From NCBI GenBank assembly GCA_903858685.1, contig CAIOJR010000247.1, positions 1-62,326 on the forward strand: 62,326 bases of DNA, in the 5' to 3' direction. The notes below the pieces were generated by a model, which was not told the DNA's origin, searched no databases, and saw only the letters and a program-made list of their open reading frames with translations. Below are positions 1 to 8,973 of this stretch, one piece after another. Source of the DNA: an uncultured Caulobacterales bacterium. Lineage in GTDB: Bacteria; Pseudomonadota; Alphaproteobacteria; Caulobacterales; Caulobacteraceae. Both the position numbers and the translations under genes were made by a program. Within the stretch, counting starts at the first letter, position 1. Every line of letters starts with the position of its first letter.

Positions 1-81
1 AGCGTCGCTCATGGATGGAAACATAGGCCGACGCGCCACCTTTCGCCAGTCGTTCCGCCTCGCCTCAATTGCGCGTTCGAC

Positions 82-1404
82 TTGCCAAGCGCGGTGACAT
101 CAGGCACGCGCTGTCCGGTGAAACCTTCCTCAGACACTCCGCCCCCCACTTTCGACGCCGCCGTGAGCGGGCTTCCTGCGCGAATCGCCGCTGTCGATGT
201 CGTCACCGCCGCCCTGTCCCGCCGTGGCGGGTTCGAGGAGGCCATGGGACGCAAGCCCTTCGCGGCCCTGTCGGGCCCCGACCGCGCCTTTGCCCGGATG
301 CTCGCCTCAACCCTGTTGCGAGGCCTGGGCAAGATTGATTTCGTTCTGGACCAACGCCTGAAATCGCCGCCGCCGGACGAGGTGAGGATGCTGTTGCGTC
401 TTGGCGCGGCGCAGATCCTGTTCGGCCTTGCGCCCGCCTTCGCCGCGGTCTCCACGACGCTGGCGCTCCTGGAGCGCGCGCCGCGCACGATCCGCTTCAA
501 GGGTCTGGCCAACGCCGTCCTTCGCGGCATTGACCGGGAGGGCGGACAAAAGCTGGCCGAGGCGCTGGACTCCGCCCTCAATGCGCCCGCCTGGCTGCTC
601 AGCCGTTGGCGCGGCGCCTATGGCGACGCCGCCACAGACGCCATCAGCAGGCTCATTCTCGAAACCCCGCCCACGGACATCACCCCGCTGGATCCAGCCA
701 AGGCCGAAGAGATCGCGACCGCGCTGGAGGGCGTGGTTCTGACCACAGGTTCGATCCGCACCTCACGCAAGGGTGAAGTGTCCGAATGGCCGGGCTATGG
801 GGAGGGACTTTGGTGGGTCCAGGACGCCGCCGCCGCCCGCCCTGCCCTGCTGCTCGACATCCGGTCCGGCGAAACCGTCTTGGACATGTGCGCCGCGCCA
901 GGCGGCAAGACCATGCAACTCGCCGCCGCGGGCGCAGCGGTCACGGCCCTGGACAGGTCAGACCGGCGACTGGACCGGCTGCGCGAAAATCTGGCGCGTC
1001 TCAACCTGTCTGCAGAACTGATCGCCGCCGACGCCGCCGCCTATGAGGCGACACGGATCTTTGACGCCGTTCTGCTGGATGCGCCGTGCTCGGCCACGGG
1101 GACGTTTCGGCGCCATCCTGATGTGCTGTGGGGCGCAAGGCCTGCCGATATTGCGCGCTTGTCGGTCGTTCAGGCCGCTCTGCTCGACAATGCGGCCCGC
1201 CTAACCAGACCCGGCGGGCGCCTCGTCTATTGCGTCTGCTCGCTGGAGCCCGAGGAGGGCGAGGCTCAGGCCACAGGCTTCCTCAAGCGCCATCCCGAAT
1301 TCCATCGTCACGGCGAGGCGATGCGCCTTCTGCCTGCCACAGGCGACGCACCGGACGGAGGGCAGGACGGCTTTTTCGCCGTGCGTTTCGACCGCGAACC
1401 CTGA
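82..1404 (+). CDS. rsmB: 16S rRNA (cytosine-967-C5)-methyltransferase RsmB
   Basis: Transfers a methyl group from SAM to C5 of a cytosine in 16S rRNA. An N-terminal NusB-like RNA-binding region (about residues 30-160) is followed by a Rossmann methyltransferase domain. Visible motifs: SAM-binding DMCAAPGGKT near residue 268, DAPCSATG near 331 and YCVCSLEPEEGE near 383, which supply the two cysteines of the RsmB/Sun/NOP2 family. Length (about 440 aa) is normal. No in-frame ATG lies near the start: TTG at 82, GTG at 94 and GTG at 118 are all possible and none has a clear ribosome site, so the first dozen residues are uncertain. It reads toward rpe. Confidence 0.93.
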   Translation: MPSAVTSGTRCPVKPSSDTPPPTFDAAVSGLPARIAAVDVVTAALSRRGGFEEAMGRKPFAALSGPDRAFARMLASTLLRGLGKIDFVLDQRLKSPPPDEVRMLLRLGAAQILFGLAPAFAAVSTTLALLERAPRTIRFKGLANAVLRGIDREGGQKLAEALDSALNAPAWLLSRWRGAYGDAATDAISRLILETPPTDITPLDPAKAEEIATALEGVVLTTGSIRTSRKGEVSEWPGYGEGLWWVQDAAAARPALLLDIRSGETVLDMCAAPGGKTMQLAAAGAAVTALDRSDRRLDRLRENLARLNLSAELIAADAAAYEATRIFDAVLLDAPCSATGTFRRHPDVLWGARPADIARLSVVQAALLDNAARLTRPGGRLVYCVCSLEPEEGEAQATGFLKRHPEFHRHGEAMRLLPATGDAPDGGQDGFFAVRFDREP

Positions 1405-1468
1405 TTTATCGCCCAGACCGTCGCACCGCCCCATTGCCGCCCCCATTTCCATGATGTGGTGAGGCCCT

Positions 1469-1485
1469 GTTCAGCCTGCGTTCAG
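1469..1485 (+). promoter_or_regulatory. Direct repeat GTTCAG-N5-GTTCAG, possible response-regulator site
   Basis: GTTCAG occurs at 1469-1474 and again at 1480-1485, an 11-base period, about 86 bases before the lipoprotein start. Direct repeats of one helical turn are typical of OmpR/PhoB-type regulators. No regulator is identified; this is pattern only. Confidence 0.3.
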
Positions 1486-1570
1486 GCGGATGGTGACACG
1501 ACGTTGCAGTGGTCTGCGACAAGCTGTCCGACGTTCGCCGGACGGCGGAATAAAGAGGCGAAACAGTAAA

Positions 1571-2113
1571 ATGATACAGTTCAAGACGGCTTCCAGCAAG
1601 ACGGCCCCGGTCCGCGCGGCGACAATGATTGCGCTGTCGGCCCTGACAGCGCTCAGCCTGACGGCCTGCGCCGAAGCGCCCGGACAGGGCCGCTATTCGG
1701 CCTATGAATCGGGCGTCGCCGCCCATGTGGAGGAAGGGGAGGTCGTATCCTTCCGTCCGGTCGCCATCAGCGCCGACAATTCCGGGACAGGCGCAGTGGT
1801 CGGCGGCGTGACCGGCGCTGTGGTCGGTTCACAGTTTGGAGGACGCCGCCGGGATCATGCAACCTTTGGCATAGCGGGGGCCCTGGCCGGCGCCGTGCTG
1901 GGCAACGCCATCGAAAAGGGCAATGAGGCCCGGGGCTACGCCTATACGGTTCGCGTCCGGCGCACTCATGAGCTGGTCGAGATTGTCCAGCCCGACGCCT
2001 CCCCGATCCCGAATGGCTCGGCAGTTTCCATCAGCTACGGCGCGCGGGTGCGGATTGCGCCTATCTATGCGCCCGGCGCTTCTCCGCCGCCCCCGCCGCC
2101 CCCGCCGCGATAG
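1571..2113 (+). CDS. Outer-membrane lipoprotein, glycine-zipper 2TM (17 kDa antigen/SlyB-like)
   Basis: Probable lipidated envelope protein of 180 aa. The N-terminus has a basic stretch, a hydrophobic run and a lipobox LTAC with Cys33 as the lipidated residue. The middle holds two Gly/Ala-rich segments (GAVVGGVTGAVVG and GIAGALAGAVLGNAIEKG) typical of the glycine-zipper family, followed by a beta-rich region with RGYAYTVRV. The C-terminus ends in eight prolines and an arginine, which is unusual. I chose ATG 1571 because the signal peptide then starts correctly and AGAGG lies at 1553-1557; an upstream in-frame GTG at 1490 would bury the signal. Exact envelope function is unknown. Confidence 0.8.
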   Translation: MIQFKTASSKTAPVRAATMIALSALTALSLTACAEAPGQGRYSAYESGVAAHVEEGEVVSFRPVAISADNSGTGAVVGGVTGAVVGSQFGGRRRDHATFGIAGALAGAVLGNAIEKGNEARGYAYTVRVRRTHELVEIVQPDASPIPNGSAVSISYGARVRIAPIYAPGASPPPPPPPPR

Positions 2114-2219
2114 GTTGCGCAAGGCCAACCCCGTCTGCAGCGCGATCCTGGCGTTTCAGACGGCGACAGCATCCTGAGAGCGCTTGCCTTCCCACCCCGA
2201 CGGGGGCTATCGAATCCTG

Positions 2220-2906
2220 ATGAGCGCGCCCGTCATCATCGCCCCCTCCATCCTGGCCTCCGACTTCGCCCGGTTGGGGGAGGAAGCCAGAGCCGTCGCC
2301 GCCGCTGGCGCGGACTGGTTGCATATCGACGTGATGGACGGACATTTCGTGCCCAACATCACCATTGGACCGGATGTGGTGAAGGCCCTTCGACCTCATG
2401 TCGACATTCCCTTCGACGTGCATCTGATGATCGCTCCGGCCGACCCTTATCTGGAGGCGTTCCGCGAGGCGGGCGCCGACCTGATCAGCGTCCATCCCGA
2501 AGCGGGTCCTCACCTGAACCGCACGCTGCAACGGATCCGCGCCCTGGGGGCCAAGGCGGGCGTAGTGTTCAACCCCTCCACCCAGCCAGACATCATCCAG
2601 TATATGATGGATGATGTGGACCTGCTGCTCGTCATGTCGATCAATCCGGGTTTTGGCGGGCAGAGCTTCATGCATTCACAGCTGAAAAAGATCGAACGCC
2701 TTCGCGCCATGGCGGATGCCGCAGGACGGACCGACATGCTGATCGAGGTCGATGGGGGTGTGAACGCCGATACGGCGCGCCTGTGCATCGAGGCCGGGGC
2801 CAATGCGCTCGTCGCCGGAACCGCCGTGTTCAAAGGCGGACCCGTGGCCTATGCGGACAATATCACCCGGCTGAGAGGCGAGCGGGCGGCGCCCGCCGCC
2901 CTCTGA
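2220..2906 (+). CDS. rpe: Ribulose-phosphate 3-epimerase
   Basis: Interconverts D-ribulose 5-phosphate and D-xylulose 5-phosphate in the pentose phosphate and Calvin pathways; cytosolic TIM barrel of 228 aa. Family signatures are all present: APSILASDFARLGEE at the N-terminus, LHIDVMDGHFVPNITIG with the metal-binding His and Asp, VHLMI, VMSINPGFGGQ, EVDGGVN and the phosphate-binding end GTAVFKG. ATG 2220 gives the usual start (MSAPVIIAPSIL); a TTG 36 bases upstream adds a non-conserved leader. Follows the lipoprotein gene and precedes the heparinase-like gene by 15 bases. Confidence 0.95.
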   Translation: MSAPVIIAPSILASDFARLGEEARAVAAAGADWLHIDVMDGHFVPNITIGPDVVKALRPHVDIPFDVHLMIAPADPYLEAFREAGADLISVHPEAGPHLNRTLQRIRALGAKAGVVFNPSTQPDIIQYMMDDVDLLLVMSINPGFGGQSFMHSQLKKIERLRAMADAAGRTDMLIEVDGGVNADTARLCIEAGANALVAGTAVFKGGPVAYADNITRLRGERAAPAAL

Positions 2907-2921
2907 CAGAGAGAGGCGCAC

Positions 2922-4667
2922 TTGGCGGAGTCTGTGGTGCAGCGATGGCTTGACACCCTTCGGGCCTATGCCGGCGCCGCCTGGGGAAAGACGCGCCAGC
3001 ACCTGTCCACCGAGTGGTCCGGGTTGTGGATCTACCGACAGATGCTGGACAGACCCGCCGCCATCGGTCTGGGGCATCAGCCCAGGGACTTCCGGCCGGT
3101 CAGCGCCGCTCATGGCAAGGCGCTGCTCGAAGGTCGATACGATCTGGGGGGCGCCAGCCTGACCACCGGTCCGTTCGGCGACCCCTGGGGCAAGCCCAGT
3201 CCGTCACGCCGCTTTGCTGTCGCTCTGCATCGTTTCGACTGGCTGCCGCATTTGTTGACCCAGGGCGAGCCCGGCGCAAAGGAGGCCCTGAGGCTCTATA
3301 TCGGCTGGCGCGGTGAGTTCGAGGCGATCGCCCCCTTCGTATGGAGTTGCGAGACCCTGGAGCGCCGGGTGTTTCATCTGGCGTGCGGCGCGCGCGCGCT
3401 TGCCGACGTGGCGTCCGACGCCGAAGGCACGATGCTGGCGGTCATGCTGGCGCGCCAGGCGCGTCGACTGGCCGACATATATGGCCCGGACATCCGAAGC
3501 GCCGAAAGACTGGCTGTTTCGGCCATAGCCGGGACAGCGCTCACTGGGGACGCGGGCAAGCACATCCTGTCGCGCGTCATGCCGCGACTGACCCGACTGC
3601 TGGACCAGATGGTCCTGCCGGACGGCGGCGTGAAGTCCAGATCGCCGGAACAGTCGCTTGAGCTGTTGCTGGACCTGCTGACGCTTGACGACGGACTGGC
3701 GCTGCGAGGAATGGGACCGCCGCCAGCCCTCAGCCGCGCCATCGATCATCTGACAGCGGCTGTGCGCTTCTTCCGGCTCGCGGACGGAAGGCTGGCGTCA
3801 TTTCAGGGCGGGGAGGCCGCGGCCGCGCCGCGTGTGGCCGCGGCCCTGGCCCATGATGCGGCCGAGGCGCCGGTCTACCGCTTTGCGCCCCACACCGGTT
3901 ATCAGCGCCTTTCAAGCCCATTGATTGATGTCATGGTCGATACGGGCGCCCCCGCCCAGGGCGCCTGGAGCGTGGCGGCCTGCGCCCAACCCCTCGCCAT
4001 TGAGGTGGTGTGTGACGGCGACCGCCTGATCACCAATAGCGGCTGGAGCCCGGACAGCGGCGCATCGAACGGACTGCGTACGACAACAGGCGGCTCTACC
4101 GCCGTTCTGGCCGACCTGTCGGCGGGGACCGTTCTGAGCGGCTTTCGCGGCGAGGGCCTGGGCGAGCGTCTGATCCACGGCGCCACGCAGCTGCGTGTCG
4201 AGCGCAATGAGGGCGAACATGCTGTCTGGCTCGACCTCAGTCACGACGGCTGGGCGAACAGCCTCAAAATCATCCACGAGCGTCGGCTGTTTCTGGATAT
4301 CGATGCGGAGGAATTGCGCGGGGAGGATCGATTTGCCGCGACGGACGACGCGGGGCGAAGACGGGGCGTTCCCTTCGCGGTGCGCTTCCATCTGGCCTGG
4401 GACGTGCAGGCTTCTCTGGCGCGCGACGGCCGCAGCGTGATGCTGCGGGGGCCGGCGGGCAAGGGCTGGTGGATGCGCAATGACTCCGCCGCCGTCGGCT
4501 TTGAGCCGTCGATACAATATGTGGACGGGATGGCGCGTCGCTCGATGCAGATCGTGCTGTCGGGCGTCACGCCCGCCGTCGGACAGGGCGCCCGGGTGCG
4601 CTGGAAACTGGCGCGCGTGAAGGCCGCAGATCCCGCCCGCCCCGCCGCTGAGGAATCGCCATCATGA
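2922..4667 (+). CDS. Heparinase II/III family protein
   Basis: A 581-aa protein of the heparinase II/III-like family, which includes polysaccharide lyases acting on uronic-acid polymers and homologues of unproven activity. The N-terminal two thirds looks like an alpha-helical toroid (many Leu/Arg helices, e.g. SCETLERRVFHLACGARALAD). The C-terminal third has the beta-rich Hepar_II_III region, with VVCDGDRLITNSGWSPDSG near residue 370. No signal peptide is evident. The start is TTG 2922 with GAGAGAGG at 2908-2915; no nearby ATG is in frame. Its stop overlaps the next gene's ATG by four bases (ATGA), so translation is probably coupled with the sugar dehydratase. Substrate unknown. Confidence 0.8.
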   Translation: MAESVVQRWLDTLRAYAGAAWGKTRQHLSTEWSGLWIYRQMLDRPAAIGLGHQPRDFRPVSAAHGKALLEGRYDLGGASLTTGPFGDPWGKPSPSRRFAVALHRFDWLPHLLTQGEPGAKEALRLYIGWRGEFEAIAPFVWSCETLERRVFHLACGARALADVASDAEGTMLAVMLARQARRLADIYGPDIRSAERLAVSAIAGTALTGDAGKHILSRVMPRLTRLLDQMVLPDGGVKSRSPEQSLELLLDLLTLDDGLALRGMGPPPALSRAIDHLTAAVRFFRLADGRLASFQGGEAAAAPRVAAALAHDAAEAPVYRFAPHTGYQRLSSPLIDVMVDTGAPAQGAWSVAACAQPLAIEVVCDGDRLITNSGWSPDSGASNGLRTTTGGSTAVLADLSAGTVLSGFRGEGLGERLIHGATQLRVERNEGEHAVWLDLSHDGWANSLKIIHERRLFLDIDAEELRGEDRFAATDDAGRRRGVPFAVRFHLAWDVQASLARDGRSVMLRGPAGKGWWMRNDSAAVGFEPSIQYVDGMARRSMQIVLSGVTPAVGQGARVRWKLARVKAADPARPAAEESPS

Positions 4668-6544
4668 GCCGTCGCAGCGCGAGGCGAGCCTCGCAGGTCG
4701 CGCGCTGGCTGGCCTATGCTCACGACATCGGCATGGCGGGGCTGGTCATGGCGGGCGCTCTGGTTTGGCGTTATCAGTTCGAGCCCAAGGCCCTGCCCAT
4801 CGCCATGGTCTGGCGCGCCACGATCAGCTTCATGATCATCTGCGCCGTCATTTTCCCGGCCTTTCGCCTGGAGCGAAGCCTTTGGCGCTACACGGCTCTG
4901 AATGATGTCGTAAGGATTGGCCGCGCCCTGATCCTTGCAAATCTGCTGCTTTTGCCGGTGCTGTTCCTGACCGACCGTCTTGGAGACTTTCCCCGAACCG
5001 GCGTCTTCATCGAGGCCCCCTGCCTTCTGGCGGTGCTCGTCGGCGTTCGGTTGCTGGTCAGGACCGCCCACCATGGCGGATTGGCGGCGGCGTTCAGGAT
5101 CGAAGACCGGTCCGCGCCTCTGGCGATCATTGTCGGCAGTCCTGACGCCGTGGCGAGCTATCTGGGCGAACTGGAGCGCGGCGAGCGCGAACGGCTTCGG
5201 GTCGCAGGCGTCATTACGTCGGACATCCAGGCGCATCGACGGATGATCGCCGGCGCGGAAGTCCTTGGCGACCTGGACGATCTAGCCGCGGTGCTGGCGA
5301 CAACGTCAGAGGCGCGTGCGAACCGCCATGGCCCCGGCGTTCGGGTGGTTCTGGCCGATTTGCGCCCCGGTCGAGCCCTGATGGAATTGGTCGTCACCGC
5401 CGCCGCCGAATCCGGCGCCCGGGTGTCACGGCGGCGCGGCCCGGGTTCCGGGCTGGCTCAGATCGAGGCGGCGGACCTTCTGGACCGCCCGCCACGGCGG
5501 CTGGACATGGGCCGGGCCCAAACCATGATCACAGGCAAGCGCGTGCTGGTGACCGGCGCAGGCGGAACCATCGGCGGTGAACTGACGCGTCAGATCATGG
5601 CGTTCCGCCCCGCACATGTCATTCTGGTCGATGCCTCGGAATACAATCTCTACGCCATGGACCAGTCCCTGATTGAGACCCGGCCAGAGGTGAGCTGGAC
5701 GGCGCAACTGGGCGATGTGCGAGACCGGACGCGGATGGAGCGTCTGTTTCAGATCCACAGGCCCGACCTGGTGCTGCACGCCGCCGCGCTGAAGCACGTT
5801 CCTCTGATGGAGACCCATCCGGCGGAGGCGGTCCAGACCAATATCGGCGGGGCCCGCATCATCGCGGAGCTCAGCGCAGCCTATGGGGCGGCTCTTGTCT
5901 TCATCTCCACCGACAAGGCGGTCAACCCCACCAATGTGATGGGCGCAACCAAGCGGGTGGCGGAAAAGGTCGTGCGCGCCATCTGCGCCGCCAGCGGCAA
6001 TCAGGTCTCGGTCGTGCGATTCGGCAATGTGCTGGGCTCAGCGGGCTCGGTCGTACCCCTGTTTGAGCGCCAGATTGCTGAAGGCGGACCGGTGACGGTG
6101 ACCGACCCCAACATGGTGCGCTATTTCATGACGGTGCAGGAGGCGGCCAGTCTTGTGCTACAAGCCGCCGCCCTGCCGGCAGGCGACGACGCCACAGTGG
6201 GCGCAAGCGGGGTCTATGTGCTGGATATGGGCGAGCCGGTGAAGATCGAGGCCCTGGCCCGCCAGCTGATCCGCCTGCACGGACTTCGCCCCGGAAACGA
6301 CATCGCAATCCGCTACAGCGGCTTGCGACCCGGGGAAAAGCTGTATGAGGAAATCTTCTACGATGCTGAACAGGTCAGCGCCACAGCGGCGGACGGGGTT
6401 CTGGCGACCTTCGATCCAGCGCCGGGCTGGGAAGACTTATCCCCGCAGATCGATGATCTGCTCAAGGCCGCCGCGTGTCAGGACGAGGCCGGCGCCCTGA
6501 TTCGGCTGCACGCTCTGGAACCCGCCTTCACGCGGATCGCCTGA
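4664..6544 (+). CDS. Membrane-bound nucleoside-diphosphate-sugar 4,6-dehydratase (CapD/WbpM/FlmA class)
   Basis: A 626-aa long-form dehydratase/epimerase for nucleotide sugars used in O-antigen, capsule or glycan synthesis. The first about 150 residues hold four hydrophobic segments (inner membrane). They are followed by a CoA-binding-like region and an extended SDR domain beginning LVTGAGGTIGGE near residue 297. The catalytic positions read Ser415 (in FISTDKA), Met426 and Lys430 (VMGATK), i.e. the Ser-Met-Lys triad of WbpM/PglF-type 4,6-dehydratases instead of the usual Tyr. The C-terminus has RPGEKLYEEIFY, typical of the family. Translationally coupled to the heparinase-like gene. The product sugar cannot be read from sequence. 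Confidence 0.88.
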   Translation: MSRRSARRASQVARWLAYAHDIGMAGLVMAGALVWRYQFEPKALPIAMVWRATISFMIICAVIFPAFRLERSLWRYTALNDVVRIGRALILANLLLLPVLFLTDRLGDFPRTGVFIEAPCLLAVLVGVRLLVRTAHHGGLAAAFRIEDRSAPLAIIVGSPDAVASYLGELERGERERLRVAGVITSDIQAHRRMIAGAEVLGDLDDLAAVLATTSEARANRHGPGVRVVLADLRPGRALMELVVTAAAESGARVSRRRGPGSGLAQIEAADLLDRPPRRLDMGRAQTMITGKRVLVTGAGGTIGGELTRQIMAFRPAHVILVDASEYNLYAMDQSLIETRPEVSWTAQLGDVRDRTRMERLFQIHRPDLVLHAAALKHVPLMETHPAEAVQTNIGGARIIAELSAAYGAALVFISTDKAVNPTNVMGATKRVAEKVVRAICAASGNQVSVVRFGNVLGSAGSVVPLFERQIAEGGPVTVTDPNMVRYFMTVQEAASLVLQAAALPAGDDATVGASGVYVLDMGEPVKIEALARQLIRLHGLRPGNDIAIRYSGLRPGEKLYEEIFYDAEQVSATAADGVLATFDPAPGWEDLSPQIDDLLKAAACQDEAGALIRLHALEPAFTRIA

Positions 6545-6558
6545 AGCCGTCGGACCGG

Positions 6559-7542
6559 TCAAAGCATGGATGGAATGACGCGATCCGGGGGACGGTGGCC
6601 GTCCATGAAGGTCTTGATATTGATGATGACCTTCTCGCCCATGTCGATCCGGCTTTCGACCGTCGCCGACCCCATATGGGGCAGAAGCACGACATTGGGC
6701 AGCTTCAGGAGCTTGGGATTGATCGCGGGCTCATTCTCATAAACGTCAAGGCCAGCGCCTGCAATCTCGCCCCGGGCCAGCATATTGGCGAGCGAGGCCT
6801 CGTCAATGACCTCGCCGCGCGATGTATTGACCACGATGGCGTGAGGTTGCAGCAGCTTCAATCGCCGCGCCGACAACAGATGGAAGGTGGCGGGCGTGTG
6901 CGGGCAGTTGACGCTGATCACGTCCATCCGGGCGAGCATCTGGTCGAGGCTTTCCCAATAGGTCGCCTCAAGGTCTTCTGCGATGCGGGCCGAAACCGGC
7001 TTGCGGTTGTGATAGTGGATCGACAGGCCGAATGCGCGCGCCCGACGGGCCACCGCCTGACCGATCCGACCCATGCCGACGACGCCAAGACGCTTTCCGG
7101 CGATCCGCCGACCCAGCATCCAGGTTGGCGACCAACCCGAAAATCCGCCCGACTGCACCACGTTCGCGCCCTCCACCAGGCGGCGGGCTGCGGCGAGAAT
7201 CAGCGCCATGGTCATGTCGGCGGTATCTTCCGTCAGCACGCCCGGTGTATTGGTGACCGTAATTCCTCGCGCGTTGGCGGTGGCGACATCAATATTGTCC
7301 ACCCCGGCGCCGAAATTGGCGATCAGGCGCAGATTGGGACCCGCGCGGGATAGGATGCGACTGTCGATGCGATCGGTTACGGTGGGAACCAGAACCTCAG
7401 CCTCGCTGATGGCTTCCACAAGCTCATCGGCGGACATGGGTTTATCCGCAAGGTTGAGCCTTGTATCGAACAGCTCGCACATCCGGGTTTCCACCGGATC
7501 GGGCAGCTTGCGTGTCACAACGACTTTGGGCTTTTGTGCCAT
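6559..7542 (-). CDS. D-2-hydroxyacid dehydrogenase (glyoxylate/hydroxypyruvate reductase type)
   Basis: NAD(P)H-dependent reduction of a 2-ketoacid such as glyoxylate or hydroxypyruvate to the D-hydroxyacid. 327 aa with the usual split catalytic domain around a Rossmann domain (LGVVGMGRIGQAVARRARAFG near residue 150). The catalytic set is visible: Arg in NTSRGEVID, Glu in DVYENEP, His in LLPHMGSAT. The gene converges on the dehydratase gene (14 bases between stops) and diverges from the SH3 lipoprotein gene. Its ATG and an ATG on the other strand share the tetramer CATG at 7540-7543. Exact substrate is not fixed by sequence. Confidence 0.9.
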   Translation of the reverse strand: MAQKPKVVVTRKLPDPVETRMCELFDTRLNLADKPMSADELVEAISEAEVLVPTVTDRIDSRILSRAGPNLRLIANFGAGVDNIDVATANARGITVTNTPGVLTEDTADMTMALILAAARRLVEGANVVQSGGFSGWSPTWMLGRRIAGKRLGVVGMGRIGQAVARRARAFGLSIHYHNRKPVSARIAEDLEATYWESLDQMLARMDVISVNCPHTPATFHLLSARRLKLLQPHAIVVNTSRGEVIDEASLANMLARGEIAGAGLDVYENEPAINPKLLKLPNVVLLPHMGSATVESRIDMGEKVIINIKTFMDGHRPPDRVIPSML

Positions 7543-8209
7543 GGACGATCAGGTAACGGAGCAACGGGCGCAGACGCCCAGGGGATGGCGAGGACCGTTG
7601 AACAGCCGCCGCCCCCAGACCTTTAGCAAACAGCCGCGCTGCGTCCAATGGCGAAAGGGCGTCAGCCGGCTTGCAAGCGTTGTCATGCTCGCTTTCCTGG
7701 CGGCCGGCTGTCAGGGGCGCCGTGACGGCGAAGGCGCAGGCGCGCCGGCCATGGACCCCTCCTGCCGTCCCACGCCCTCAGGCCTGCCTGTGCCGCGCTA
7801 TGTGGCGCTGAAACACGACCCGGCCAATGCGCGTGTCGGGCCGGGCGACGACTACAAGCTTCTGTGGGTCTATCACGCCAGGGGCCTGCCCCTGATGGTG
7901 GTGGAGGAAACCGCCGAATGGCGCCGCGTGCGCGACCCGGAGGACGGTCTGGCCTGGGTTCACAAACGCGTGCTCGACGGAGAGCGCACGGTCATGCGCA
8001 CCCTGCCTTCGGACCTCGCCCTGCTCGACCGACCCGCCGCTGACGGCAGGGCTCAGGCGGTTCTGGCCAGTCACGCCATCGCCACGCTGAACACGTGCAA
8101 AAGCGGCTGGTGTCGGGTCACAGCGGACCATGCCAGCGGCTGGGCGCCGCAAACCGCACTTTGGGGCGCATCCGACCCGCCGGCCGGCGAGGGGTGCCGA
8201 AAGCCGTGA
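7541..8209 (+). CDS. SH3-domain lipoprotein (bacterial SH3_4/DUF1058 type)
   Basis: Exported protein with bacterial SH3-like repeats, probably anchored to an envelope membrane and possibly touching peptidoglycan. A hydrophobic stretch ends in LAAGC, a lipobox. Two SH3-like units follow, one around ANARVGPGDDYKLLWVY and one around IATLNTCKSGWCRVTADHASGWAP. The start is uncertain: ATG 7541 gives 222 aa with a long basic leader, TTG 7598 gives a more usual signal peptide, and ATG 7685 starts inside the hydrophobic core. A similar gene commonly lies beside the hydroxyacid dehydrogenase gene in alphaproteobacteria, from memory. Confidence 0.72.
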   Translation: MDDQVTEQRAQTPRGWRGPLNSRRPQTFSKQPRCVQWRKGVSRLASVVMLAFLAAGCQGRRDGEGAGAPAMDPSCRPTPSGLPVPRYVALKHDPANARVGPGDDYKLLWVYHARGLPLMVVEETAEWRRVRDPEDGLAWVHKRVLDGERTVMRTLPSDLALLDRPAADGRAQAVLASHAIATLNTCKSGWCRVTADHASGWAPQTALWGASDPPAGEGCRKP

Positions 8210-8401
8210 TCGCAGACGTTTTCGCGCGCGTTTTTACACCGAAAACGCCCGTTTTCCGGGCCTGAGACCGCATTGGCCTGCGCTCTAGCAGTTGAGGCGC
8301 GGGCGCCTCTGTTGTAACCCATGCCCAATTGTTACCGGCAGGACCCCGTGCGACACCGCGCGACAAGGCGCCCAGCCCCCACTTCGGAAGCCATCTCCGG
8401 C

Positions 8402-8920
8402 ATGACCGCTTTCAAATCCAGCTATGATCGTGACGACCTGCTCGCCTGTGCGCGGGGAGAGCTTTTTGGCCCCGGAAACGCCCAGCTTCCAGCGCCGCCC
8501 ATGCTGATGATGGACCGCATCACCGAGATCACCGCGGACGGCGGCAAATATGGCAAGGGCTTCATCCGCGCCGAACTCGACATAAATCCGGACATGTGGT
8601 TCTTCCAATGTCATTTCCTGAACGATCCCGTCATGCCGGGCAGCCTGGGCGTGGACGCCATGTGGCAACTGGTCGGGTTCTTTCTCGGCTGGTCGGGCAA
8701 GCCCGGTCGCGGTCGCGCCCTTCATGCCGATGAAGTGAAGTTCTCCGGCCAGGTGACGCAAAAGATCAAAAAGGTCACATATCTGGTCGACATGAAGCGG
8801 GTGATCGACCGTAGTCTGGTTCTGGGCATAGGCGACGCCGTCATGTTCGCCGACGAAAAGCAGATCTATACGGCGCAGGGACTGCGCGTGGGCCTGTTCG
8901 ACCCCAAAGACCTCGACTAG
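8402..8920 (+). CDS. fabA: 3-hydroxydecanoyl-ACP dehydratase/isomerase FabA
   Basis: Dehydrates 3-hydroxyacyl-ACP and isomerises trans-2- to cis-3-decenoyl-ACP, the entry to unsaturated fatty acids. 172 aa, the family length. The hot-dog fold active site is clear: His71 in [15 protein letters not shown] and Asp85 in GVDAMWQ, matching His70/Asp84 of E. coli FabA. ATG 8402 was chosen because it gives the normal FabA length; an upstream ATG at 8321 would add 27 non-conserved residues. First gene of fabA-fabB-fabI. The 192 bases upstream (8210-8401) hold no gene that I can support. Confidence 0.96.
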   Translation: MTAFKSSYDRDDLLACARGELFGPGNAQLPAPPMLMMDRITEITADGGKYGKGFIRAELDINPDMWFFQCHFLNDPVMPGSLGVDAMWQLVGFFLGWSGKPGRGRALHADEVKFSGQVTQKIKKVTYLVDMKRVIDRSLVLGIGDAVMFADEKQIYTAQGLRVGLFDPKDLD

Positions 8921-8973
8921 TTATCGCATAGCTAACATATAAGAAACCAAGACAGCGGGAGCGGAGAGCAGGC

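Noticed and set aside
1-12. Possible start of a minus-strand gene (ATG at 12-10) leaving the left edge
   Set aside because: Only four codons are visible, too little to call a gene, although a divergent neighbour of rsmB would be plausible.
8210-8401. Possible small gene (such as irr) between the SH3 gene and fabA
   Set aside because: No open frame with a recognisable protein fits in 192 bases.
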